From positions 142,007 through 206,006 of the forward strand of contig CAWIXS010000011.1 in NCBI GenBank assembly GCA_963840075.1: a stretch of DNA of 64,000 bases, given 5' to 3'. Shown piece by piece: positions 55,262-64,000 of this stretch. Each line of letters starts with the position of its first letter. The stretch's first letter is position 1. The notes under the pieces are model-generated. The model did not search any database. It was not told the DNA's origin and saw only the letters and a list, made by a program, of their open reading frames with translations. This DNA is from AWTP1-13 sp963840075. GTDB taxonomy: Bacteria; Pseudomonadota; Alphaproteobacteria; Rhizobiales; Hyphomicrobiaceae. Made by a program: the position numbers and the translations under genes.

Positions 55262-56572
55262 TCACCCGCGGCGCTCGATCGGCACATAGGGCCGCTCGGT
55301 GGGGCCGATGTAGAGCTGGCGCGGACGGCCGATCTTCTGCTCGGGGTCCTCGATCATCTCCTTCCACTGGGCGATCCAGCCCACCGTGCGCGCCACGGCG
55401 AACAGCACCGTGAACATCGACAGCGGGAAGCCCATCGCCCTGAGCGTGATGCCCGAGTAGAAGTCGATGTTGGGATAGAGCTTCTTCTCGATGAAGTAGT
55501 CGTCCTGCAGCGCGATGCGCTCCAGCTCCATGGCGACCTTCAGGATCTGCTGATCCTTGATGCCGAGCGAGTCGAGCACCTCGTGGCAGGTCTCCTGCAT
55601 CACCTTGGCGCGCGGGTCGTAGTTCTTGTAGACGCGGTGGCCGAAGCCCATGAGACGGAAATCGTCGTTCGGGTCCTTGGCCTTCTTCACGTACTCGGGC
55701 ACCTTGTCGATGGTCCCGATCTGCTCCAGCATCCTCAGCGCCGCCTCGTTGGCGCCGCCGTGCGCGGGCCCCCACAGGCAGGCGATGCCGGCGGCGATGC
55801 AGGCGAACGGGTTGGCGCCGGAGGAGCCGGCGAGCCGCACCGTGGAGGTGGAGGCGTTCTGCTCGTGGTCGGCGTGCAGGGTCAGGATGCGGTCGAGCGC
55901 GCGCGAGACGATGGGGTTCACCACGTAGGGCTCGCATGGCACCGCGAAGCACATCTGCAGGAAGTTGGCGGTGTAGTCGAGGTCGTTGCGCGGATAGATG
56001 AAGGGCTGGCCGATCGAGTACTTGTAGGCCATGGCGGCGAGCGTGGGCATCTTCGCCACCAGGCGATGGCTCGCAACCATGCGCTGGTAGGGATCGTTGA
56101 TGTCGGTGGAGTCGTGGTAGAAGGCCGACAGCGCGCCCACCGAGCCGCACATGACGGCCATGGGATGCGCGTCGCGCCGGAAGCCGGTGAAGAACCGGGT
56201 CATCTGCTCGTGCACCATGGTGTGGCGCGTGATGGTGTTGCGGAACGCTTCGAACTCCGCCTTGTTCGGCAGCTCGCCGTTGAGGAGCAGATGACAGACC
56301 TCGACGAAGTTGGAGTTCTTCGCCAGCTGCTCGATCGGATAACCGCGGTAGAGCAGGATGCCCTGGTCGCCGTCGATGTAGGTGATCCTGGAGGAGCAGT
56401 TGGCCGTCGACGTGAACCCGGGGTCGTAGGTGAAACAGCCGGTGTCCCGGTAGAGACGCCCGACGTCGATCACATCGGGGCCGATGGTGCCGGCTCTGAC
56501 CGGCAGGTGCGCCTGCCGGTTGCTGCCCAGAGAGAGCGTTGCGCTCTTGCCGGCGTCATCTCTTGCGTTCAT
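55262..56572 (-). CDS. gltA: Citrate synthase
   Basis: Hexameric type II citrate synthase, first TCA-cycle step; 436 residues from ATG 56572 with GGAGGACG upstream. Active-site His in GPAHGGANEAALRML and GFGHRVYKNYDPRAKV, and Asp in DDYFIEKKLYPNIDFYSG. N-terminal TCFTYDPGFTSTANCSS fits the beta-stranded domain of type II enzymes. gltX lies upstream in the same direction, a typical rhizobial order. Confidence 0.96.
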   Translation of the reverse strand: MNARDDAGKSATLSLGSNRQAHLPVRAGTIGPDVIDVGRLYRDTGCFTYDPGFTSTANCSSRITYIDGDQGILLYRGYPIEQLAKNSNFVEVCHLLLNGELPNKAEFEAFRNTITRHTMVHEQMTRFFTGFRRDAHPMAVMCGSVGALSAFYHDSTDINDPYQRMVASHRLVAKMPTLAAMAYKYSIGQPFIYPRNDLDYTANFLQMCFAVPCEPYVVNPIVSRALDRILTLHADHEQNASTSTVRLAGSSGANPFACIAAGIACLWGPAHGGANEAALRMLEQIGTIDKVPEYVKKAKDPNDDFRLMGFGHRVYKNYDPRAKVMQETCHEVLDSLGIKDQQILKVAMELERIALQDDYFIEKKLYPNIDFYSGITLRAMGFPLSMFTVLFAVARTVGWIAQWKEMIEDPEQKIGRPRQLYIGPTERPYVPIERRG

Positions 56573-56662
56573 GGGGCTCGTCCTCCGTCTGCCGCCCCTC
56601 CGCAGGGCGCCACTGAGGCGCCCGGCTCGCCAGGGAAAGGGGGTTAGGCAGGCTATGTGCCT

Positions 56663-56686
56663 ATTATACATTTTGCAGTGCGGCAA
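56663..56686 (-). promoter_or_regulatory. Possible gltA promoter
   Basis: Minus-strand TATAAT (56668-56663), a perfect -10 hexamer and rare in this GC-rich spacer. The nearest -35-like TTGCCG is only 12 bases upstream, so the -35 is doubtful. About 90 bases before the gltA ATG. Confidence 0.3.
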
Positions 56687-56749
56687 GATAGCCAAAGTGC
56701 GAAGCCAGACCTGCGCCTCAAAGGCCTTGCACGAGGCCGGCAACGGCGG

Positions 56750-58204
56750 CTAGAGCGTCTGCTCCCGGATGCGCGCGAGCGCCTCCTCACGCCCGAGCGC
56801 GGCCATCACGTCGAACACCGGGGGCGACACCGCCTTGCCGGTCAGCGCCGCCCTGAGCGGCTGGGCCACTGCGCCGAGCTTCGCGCCCTCGCCCTCGCCG
56901 AACGCGCGCACGAGGCCCTCCAGCGTGGACGCCTGCCAATCCGGCGCGGCCTCGAGCCGAGGCAGCAGCCTGGCCAGCAGCGCGCGGGCGCCGGCGTCGA
57001 GGGCCTTGGCGGCCTTGTCCTCCAGGACGAGCGGCCGCTCAGCGATCAGCCAGCCGGCGCCGTCGACCAGCTCCTTGAGCGTCTTGGCGCGCGCCTTGAG
57101 CGAGGGCAGCGCCGCCTCCAGCTTGTCCCAGCCCACGGCGGCGAACCTGGAGATCAGCTCGGGGCCGCCCTCGGCTTCGGGCAGGAACGCGCGGAGGCGC
57201 CGCATCAGGTCGGCTTCGCTCGACTGGCGGATGTAGTGGGCGTTCACGTCGTTCAGCTTGGCGAAGTCGAGCCGCGCCGGCGCCTTGTTGATGTCGGCGA
57301 TGTCGAACCAGGCGATGATCTGCTCGGTGGAGAAGATCTCGTCGTCGCCGTGGCTCCAGCCGAGGCGGGCGAGGTAGTTGCGCAGGCCGGCCGGCAGGTA
57401 GCCCATGGCGCGGTAGGCCTCGACGCCCAGCGCGCCGTGGCGCTTGGAGAGCTTGGCGCCGTCGGCGCCGTGGATCAGCGGGATGTGCGCCATGCCCGGC
57501 ACGTCCCAGCCCATCGCCTTGTAGATCTGGACCTGGCGCGCGGCGTTGGTGAGATGATCGACGCCGCGAATCACGTGGGTGATGCCCATGTCGTGGTCAT
57601 CGACGACGACCGCGAGGTTGTAGGTCGGGGTGCCGTCGCTGCGCAGGATGATCATGTCGTCGAGCTGGGTGTTGGGCACCACGACGCGGCCCTGCACCTT
57701 GTCTTCGATCGCCGTCTCGCCCTCGCGCGGCGCTCTGAGGCGCACGACCGGCGCCACGCCGGGCGGCGCCTCCTTGGGATCGCGGTCGCGCCAGGGGCTC
57801 TGGATGGTCTGCGGGGGCCGCGGGGGGCGCTTCTCCTTGCGCGCCAGGTCGCGCTCCGCGGCGATGGCCTCCTGCATGGCCTTAAGCTCGCCGGGCGTCA
57901 GATGGCAGCGGTAGGCGTTCCCCGCCGCGAGCATCTGCTGCGCCACCTGGCGGTGACGCTCCGCGCGCGCGAGCTGGGAGAGGGGCTCGCCGTCCCAGTC
58001 GAGCTCCAGCCACGCGAGGCCGTCGAGGATGGCCTTCACGGCCGCGTCGGTGGAGCGCTCGCGGTCGGTGTCCTCGATGCGCAGCAGGAACTTCCCGCCG
58101 GTGTGGCGCGCGTAGAGCCAGTTGAACAGCGCCGTGCGCGCGCCGCCGATGTGGAGGTACCCGGTGGGCGACGGCGCAAAGCGGGTGACGACGGTCTGGG
58201 TCAT
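56750..58204 (-). CDS. gltX: Glutamate--tRNA ligase
   Basis: Class I aminoacyl-tRNA synthetase, 484 residues. HIGH-type motif in SPTGYLHIGGARTALFNW, KMSKS-type in GAKLSKRHGALG. N-terminal TRFAPSPTG. Bacterial GluRS C-terminal helical domain present. It could be a discriminating or non-discriminating enzyme: a glnS-like gene lies nearby (58568), which would permit discrimination if functional. Start ATG 58204. Confidence 0.96.
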   Translation of the reverse strand: MTQTVVTRFAPSPTGYLHIGGARTALFNWLYARHTGGKFLLRIEDTDRERSTDAAVKAILDGLAWLELDWDGEPLSQLARAERHRQVAQQMLAAGNAYRCHLTPGELKAMQEAIAAERDLARKEKRPPRPPQTIQSPWRDRDPKEAPPGVAPVVRLRAPREGETAIEDKVQGRVVVPNTQLDDMIILRSDGTPTYNLAVVVDDHDMGITHVIRGVDHLTNAARQVQIYKAMGWDVPGMAHIPLIHGADGAKLSKRHGALGVEAYRAMGYLPAGLRNYLARLGWSHGDDEIFSTEQIIAWFDIADINKAPARLDFAKLNDVNAHYIRQSSEADLMRRLRAFLPEAEGGPELISRFAAVGWDKLEAALPSLKARAKTLKELVDGAGWLIAERPLVLEDKAAKALDAGARALLARLLPRLEAAPDWQASTLEGLVRAFGEGEGAKLGAVAQPLRAALTGKAVSPPVFDVMAALGREEALARIREQTL

Positions 58205-58302
58205 GGACGGCGGGGACCTGGTTGCTTGGACTGCGTCGCGCAGCGGTGTATCACAGGACGCGGCGGCGCGGGGATTCTCCGCTGTTCGCCTTGCCGCCCT
58301 GC

Positions 58303-58379
58303 GGTCCCGTAGCTCAACTGGATAGAGTGCCGCGCTTCGAACGCGGAGGTTGCGGGTTCAAGCCCTGCCGGGACCGCCA
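58303..58379 (+). tRNA. tRNA-Arg (anticodon TCG)
   Basis: Acceptor GGTCCCG pairs with CGGGACC, discriminator G, encoded CCA. D arm AGCTCAACTGGAT, T arm GCGGGTTCAAGCCCTGC. Anticodon arm CCGCG-CTTCGAA-CGCGG gives TCG. 77 bases. Lies between divergent gltX and glnS. Confidence 0.95.
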
Positions 58380-58567
58380 AGTCGGGGTCATACCCTGCGC
58401 GTCTGATCGCATGCCGCAATCTGACATCGATCGCCCGCGAAACCCTCACGGGCTCCCCACAGACAAGCGTTGCCAGATGACCGCCGTTTGCCGCCGCGTC
58501 GATCGCGGCTTGGCCAGCGGGTGGATTTGGCAGATAAGACCAGCAGAGCCAATTCAAGGTGGCGACA

Positions 58568-60292
<1,725 letters not shown>

Positions 60293-60315
60293 TTAGTTGA
60301 CGATCATGTCTACCG

Positions 60316-60807
60316 TTACGATGCCCACCGGGTGATGCGCTCGATTATGCCTCTCTTGCTCTCGGCCTCAAAGCGCTCAATGAATACGTCGCGAATTGCG
60401 GCGCGCGCTCCCTTGATCGTGCTGTATTTGTAGATGTGCGCACCACCAGTGGGAGCGTTCCGATATCGGTTGGCGATGGCAAACCACTCGGCCTTACCTA
60501 GACGCTTGTCTTCATCGAGGGCGTCAAGCGCGAGCTGGAATGCGTGCTGATCCGTACCCGCGTCGAGCAACCGTAGCGCATGTGTGGCGACACGCTCCTG
60601 GTCGATCCCGACGTTCATTCCCTCGGGAGGTGACTGATCACCGAGCAGCATCCGGGTTTCCGCGACGAAATCGTCAACCGTCTTGCTCTCGCTGCCCTCA
60701 AGAAGACGCCTGACCCTTCTCAAGTCTTCGGCTTGAGAGGCGGCGCCGGCGGCTCCGTAGAGCTCCTCCAGGCGGTTCAAGACGTCCTTGAATTCCGCAA
60801 CCTTCAT
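60316..60807 (-). CDS. Unknown protein, third gene of the ParA-type operon
   Basis: 163 residues from ATG 60807 (ATG 60819 also possible). N-terminal ~60 residues (MKVAEFKDVLNRLEELYGAA, then AEDLRRVRRLLEG and KTVDDFVAET) share the pattern MKV ... A-x-x-L ... LL ... TV-x-x-hV with the preceding 86-residue protein. The second half is a distinct helical region (ERVATHALRLLDAG, HIYKYSTIKGARAAIRDVF). No membrane segment or catalytic motif. 23 bases after the preceding gene. Not recognised. Confidence 0.72.
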   Translation of the reverse strand: MKVAEFKDVLNRLEELYGAAGAASQAEDLRRVRRLLEGSESKTVDDFVAETRMLLGDQSPPEGMNVGIDQERVATHALRLLDAGTDQHAFQLALDALDEDKRLGKAEWFAIANRYRNAPTGGAHIYKYSTIKGARAAIRDVFIERFEAESKRGIIERITRWAS

Positions 60808-60830
60808 GTGACGCCTCATGCTGGGCTGTC

Positions 60831-61091
60831 CTAGCGTCGGGCTTTCGACGAGGGACGGTTCTTCCGTCCAGGATGACCACTGGACTTGGCGGCAGATGCA
60901 CCTTTCTGAGCTGCCCTCCCCTCTCGGGCCCTCTCAACGCGCGTGACAAGAGCCGCAACCGTACCCGCATCGTCTTCTCTTAGCAGATTCGCCGCAAACG
61001 CAGATAGCGCGTCGGCGATATCCTCCTTGCGATCCTTGCGGTACTGCCGCGCCGCCACGTGAAAGACTTCGCGCAGCTGCTTGACCTTCAT
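60831..61091 (-). CDS. Unknown small basic protein, second gene of the ParA-type operon
   Basis: 86 residues; ATG overlaps the ParA-like stop (ATGA), so it is translationally coupled. N-terminal helical domain MKVKQLREVFHVAARQYRKD and ALSAFAANLLREDDAGTVAA is paralogous in pattern to the next gene. The last ~25 residues are basic and disordered (AKSSGHPGRKNRPSSKARR), suggesting nucleic-acid or membrane contact. It could be the cargo or DNA-binding partner of the ATPase. Not recognised. Confidence 0.75.
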   Translation of the reverse strand: MKVKQLREVFHVAARQYRKDRKEDIADALSAFAANLLREDDAGTVAALVTRVERAREGRAAQKGASAAKSSGHPGRKNRPSSKARR

Positions 61092-62383
61092 AGTTTGACC
61101 TTCCTCGCTATTTCCTTGCCAAGCGCATCGAAGATTCTCCTCGCCTCGCGACCCTCAGGGCCACTCTTCAGGTACGCGACCCCATCGGCAATCGCATTCC
61201 GCCGGGGAACGTGGCTATCAAGAATATGGATGGTTGGGGTGAACGGCTGCAAGGCCTCCGAGATGACCCTGCGCCCCTCGGCCCGGGTGTCCTGCCCCAC
61301 GTTAGCCGGAGGGCTCATGGTTTCCACCACGCCCAAGAACTCGAGCTTGGGATTGAGCTCATCCATCAGCGCCTTTGACGTCCTCAGGAAGTTCTCCACG
61401 GGCTCGGCGGCGAGCGAATTGAAGGTGGCTGGAATCAGCACGTGCGTACTCGTGCATAGCGCATTTATTGTGCCCGTGGTCATGCGAGGGGGAACGTCTA
61501 TCAGGACAACGTCGTATTTGCCCCTGATCTCGTCATCCAACAGGACGCTGGCAAGGCGGTAGCGGACATCATCGGCTGCTTCCTGAAGTAGCCACTCGAC
61601 CAGCAGGCGATCCTCAAGAAGCGCAAGCTCATAGAAAGCGGGAACGAGTTCGCTACGAAGCAATCGCTCACCGAGAGGTCGTGTCGCCGTCAGGAGCCCG
61701 TTGGAGGATGCACCTGGGCCCAAAAGGGCGTTGACGAATGATTGGCGCCCCTGAACCGCTGCGGCTTGTTCGGAACGCAGCATCGTCGTCAATGACCCTT
61801 GATAGTCAAGATCGATTGCCAGAACGCGCTTGCGAAGCTTCTTGTCGAAGTACGCAAGGAGGTTCCCGGTCAGGGTCGTCTTTCCGACTCCACCCTTGTG
61901 GTTTGCAATTGTGATGATGATGGGTTGCCTGCGGGCGACGCGCAGATTGAAATCCTCGAAGGGCGGCATCTTTTTGTGTGTGGTCCATATGCCGGTTTCG
62001 GTGCCGCGGAGCCTGGTAAGTAGCCGATCCAGCTTGCCCCTCCGCGCTTCCACATCAATTGCGCGCCCCTCCACAATCCGCTCGAGCTCCTCGACCCTGC
62101 GCTGTCGTTCTCGGTTTTCAGCCTCGCGTTCGGACAATTCGCGTATGGCCACCTCGCGTTCGCGGAGGGCATTTTCTCGCCCTTCAATAGCAGCTTGCCG
62201 ATCACGGCGGGCGAATTCGCGGTCACCTTTCGCATCATCAAGCTCATTTTTCAGCGCCTTGATGAGCTTGCGATCAAAGGCCCACTTGATGACTGCGCCG
62301 ACGACAGCACCCGCCACGGAACCGACAAGGGCAATGAGAATGCTCTTGATGTCGTTGCTAAGCGATTGAAACCACTCAAACAT
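61088..62383 (-). CDS. Membrane-tethered ParA-type ATPase with coiled coil
   Basis: 431 residues. N-terminal membrane segment (SILIALVGSVAGAVVGAVIKW, residues ~14-34), then a long charged coiled coil (RDRQAAIEGRENALREREVA to VEELERIVEGRAIDVE). Then a ParA/MinD domain: deviant Walker A ANHKGGVGKTTLTGNL, switch region VLAIDLDYQGSLTTML, Walker B YDVVLIDVPPRMTTG and PATFNSLAAEPVENFL. ParA proteins position cargo or plasmids; fixed membrane anchoring through an N-terminal helix and coiled coil is unusual. First gene of a three-gene operon. Its region looks less GC-rich than neighbours, suggesting transfer. Confidence 0.88.
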   Translation of the reverse strand: MFEWFQSLSNDIKSILIALVGSVAGAVVGAVIKWAFDRKLIKALKNELDDAKGDREFARRDRQAAIEGRENALREREVAIRELSEREAENRERQRRVEELERIVEGRAIDVEARRGKLDRLLTRLRGTETGIWTTHKKMPPFEDFNLRVARRQPIIITIANHKGGVGKTTLTGNLLAYFDKKLRKRVLAIDLDYQGSLTTMLRSEQAAAVQGRQSFVNALLGPGASSNGLLTATRPLGERLLRSELVPAFYELALLEDRLLVEWLLQEAADDVRYRLASVLLDDEIRGKYDVVLIDVPPRMTTGTINALCTSTHVLIPATFNSLAAEPVENFLRTSKALMDELNPKLEFLGVVETMSPPANVGQDTRAEGRRVISEALQPFTPTIHILDSHVPRRNAIADGVAYLKSGPEGREARRIFDALGKEIARKVKL

Positions 62384-62631
62384 AGAGTTCCGCCCCCCGA
62401 AACTCGTCCCATTCCCCATTCGTCTGCACCCTGAGACATAGCACACTACGATTTCCAGAGGGCAACCCCTGGAAACTGCGAAGGTCCTGGCGCGGCGGAA
62501 TTTGGCGGCCGGGCGGCAGATGGGGAGGTTGCGTCGTTTCGGGCTTGTCGGGACTACGCTCCGTGTGTTGGACTCATTTCCTCAGACGGCCGCCCTTCCG
62601 TGGCCGTCGCGGGACGGGGGTGCGCGCAACT

Positions 62632-64000
62632 ATGGCGCAGGTCGGCGGCGGAGCCAGGCCCTGGCCGTTCGGCGCCCGCCGCAGGGCGCCGGCGGGCACG
62701 GCGGCGGGCCGCCTCATCGGCGCCATCGGGCGCCGGCTGGAGGCCGAGCAGGAACGATGGTTCCTGTGGCTGCCCGTGCTGTTCGGCTCCGGCATCGCGC
62801 TCTATTTCGCCCTCCCCGCCGAGCCGCTGACGCTGGTGGCGCTGATGCCGGCGCTGGCGGCGCTGGGGCTGCATCTGGCGGGGCCCAGGACCGGGCTCGG
62901 CGGGCTCCTCACGGCGGCGCTGCTGGCCGCCACGCTGGGCGTCGCCGCAGCGAAGTTGCGCACCGAGTGGGTGCGCGCGCCCGTGCTGCAGAGCCAGACC
63001 CGGCCCATCCAGGTCTCGGGCTGGGTGGAGCTGATCGAGCCGCGCGCCGGCAAGGGGCAGCGCCTCACCATCCGCGTCACCGCCTTGGAGAAGCACGAGG
63101 CGCACACCTGGCCGGTGCGTGTGCGTATGGCAACCCGAGCGGAGGCCAAGGACCTCCAGCCCGGCGACGCCGTGCGCCTCAAGGCCACGCTCAATGCGCC
63201 GCCGGGGCCGTCGCTGCCCGGCGACTACGACTTCGCCCGCTCGGCCTGGTTCCTGGGCCTCGGCGCCGTCGGCTATGCGGATACGGCGGCGGAGATCGAC
63301 GCCAAGGCGCGCCCTCCGCCGCTCGGCCTGCGACTCACCGCGGCCATCGCGCGCGTGCGCCAGGCCATCGGCCGGCGCATCCTCGCCGCGCTGCCCGGCG
63401 AGACCGGCGCCATCGCCAACGCGCTCATCACCGGCGAGCGCGGCGGCATCTCGGAGGCCACCAACCAGGCGTTCCGGGACTCCGGCCTCTTCCACATCCT
63501 CTCCATCTCCGGCCTGCACATGGTGATCATGGCCGGCGCGGTGTTCCTCTCGATCCGGCTCGGGCTGGCCGCGATCCCGGCGATTGCGCTCAGCTATCCC
63601 ATCAAGAAGTGGGCGGCGGCGGGCGCCATGCTGGGGGCGTTCGGCTACCTCATGATCTCCGGCGCCGCGTTCGCCACCGTGCGCTCCTGGATCATGATCT
63701 CCATCATGTTTCTCGCCGTGCTGCTCGACCGGCCGGCGATCGCGCTGCGCAACGTGGCGCTGGCGGCGCTCGCCATCCTGGTGCTCTGGCCGGAGAGTCT
63801 GTTCGATGCCGGCTTTCAGATGTCGTTTGCCGCCGTGGTTGCGCTGGTGTCGGCCTACGAGTGGCTGCGCCTGCGCGATGCCGCCCGGCAGGGCGGCACG
63901 CTCCGGCGCGGCCTCATCGGCAACGCGCTCTTGTTCCTGGGCGGCATTCTCACCACCACCCTGGTGGCGGGGCTCGCCGTGGCTCCGTTCGGCATCTACC
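62632..64000 (+). CDS. comEC: ComEC/Rec2 family competence protein (3' end outside window)
   Basis: Inner-membrane DNA-uptake channel family. The frame from ATG 62632 is open to the end of the window (456 residues visible). N-terminal helices (WFLWLPVLFGSGIALYFAL), then the OB-fold-containing DUF4131 region (IQVSGWVELIEPRAGKGQRL), then the competence core: LITGERGGISEATNQAFRDS, GLFHILSISGLHMVIMAGAV, SGAAFATVRSWIMISIMFLA and LFDAGFQMSFAAVVALV. The C-terminal metallo-beta-lactamase domain would lie beyond. Alphaproteobacterial comEC is commonly near gltX and gltA, as here. Confidence 0.93.
   Translation, partial: MAQVGGGARPWPFGARRRAPAGTAAGRLIGAIGRRLEAEQERWFLWLPVLFGSGIALYFALPAEPLTLVALMPALAALGLHLAGPRTGLGGLLTAALLAATLGVAAAKLRTEWVRAPVLQSQTRPIQVSGWVELIEPRAGKGQRLTIRVTALEKHEAHTWPVRVRMATRAEAKDLQPGDAVRLKATLNAPPGPSLPGDYDFARSAWFLGLGAVGYADTAAEIDAKARPPPLGLRLTAAIARVRQAIGRRILAALPGETGAIANALITGERGGISEATNQAFRDSGLFHILSISGLHMVIMAGAVFLSIRLGLAAIPAIALSYPIKKWAAAGAMLGAFGYLMISGAAFATVRSWIMISIMFLAVLLDRPAIALRNVALAALAILVLWPESLFDAGFQMSFAAVVALVSAYEWLRLRDAARQGGTLRRGLIGNALLFLGGILTTTLVAGLAVAPFGIY

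Noticed and set aside
56657..58312. 551-codon plus-strand frame opposite gltX
   Set aside because: Antisense shadow of gltX.

Overview
The window is 64 kb of a GC-rich alphaproteobacterial chromosome, most likely from the order Hyphomicrobiales (Rhizobiales). This is inferred from gene content and order: topA-rnr-Nudix-rpmG, divK beside a DUF3572 gene, EipB (DUF1849), DUF482 acyltransferase-HIT, clpS-clpA-phasin-D-alanyl-D-alanine carboxypeptidase, and gltA-gltX near comEC. Several classes of palindromic intergenic repeats typical of that order are also present. The genus cannot be read from the sequence.

Layout. 1-13.3 kb is core: topA (partial), rnr, a Nudix hydrolase, rpmG, divK, DUF3572, a ROK kinase, eipB, a glycerophosphodiesterase, NnrU, a DUF482 protein, a HIT protein, an NAD(P)-binding oxidoreductase and an RsmC-like methyltransferase. 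13.3-23.2 kb is accessory: azlCD, a family-4 glycosyltransferase with a glycogen-debranching-type glucosidase, and a large single-chain restriction-modification enzyme carrying an in-frame palindromic repeat. 23.2-30 kb returns to core: clpA, clpS, phasin, dac, tRNA-Leu, lipB. 30-36.4 kb mixes regulators (LysR, TetR) with acylphosphatase, gamma-glutamyltransferase, an acyltransferase-like gene, gene remnants and a 22-residue Lys/Ala peptide. 36.4-48 kb holds an acyl-CoA carboxylase alpha subunit, two 2-oxoglutarate/Fe(II) oxygenases, solute-binding proteins (amino-acid type and Bug type), SDR, DapA-like and GST genes, and several decayed genes. 48-52 kb is a two-gene threonine-degradation unit (threonine ammonia-lyase plus an E1-type 2-oxoacid dehydrogenase). 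52-60.3 kb carries HIBADH-like, CmcJ-like and methyltransferase genes, gltA, gltX, tRNA-Arg and glnS. 60.3-62.4 kb is an unrecognised three-gene operon built around a membrane-tethered ParA-type ATPase. The window ends inside comEC.

How genes work together. Threonine ammonia-lyase makes 2-oxobutyrate. The overlapping E1 gene resembles MdeB-type 2-oxobutyrate dehydrogenases and would give propionyl-CoA, which the biotin carboxylase encoded 10 kb away could feed to methylmalonyl-CoA and the TCA cycle (gltA). ClpS/ClpA form the N-degron protease adaptor and unfoldase. Phasin points to polyhydroxyalkanoate granules.

Quality caution. Four recognisable genes (azlD, the debranching-type glucosidase, the restriction-modification enzyme, glnS) contain nine frameshifts in total, and every one is a net +1 base. 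This uniform direction looks more like systematic sequencing error than decay. Other broken genes (EamA transporter, a lipoprotein, a DsbA-like fragment) show deletions or stops and look truly degraded.
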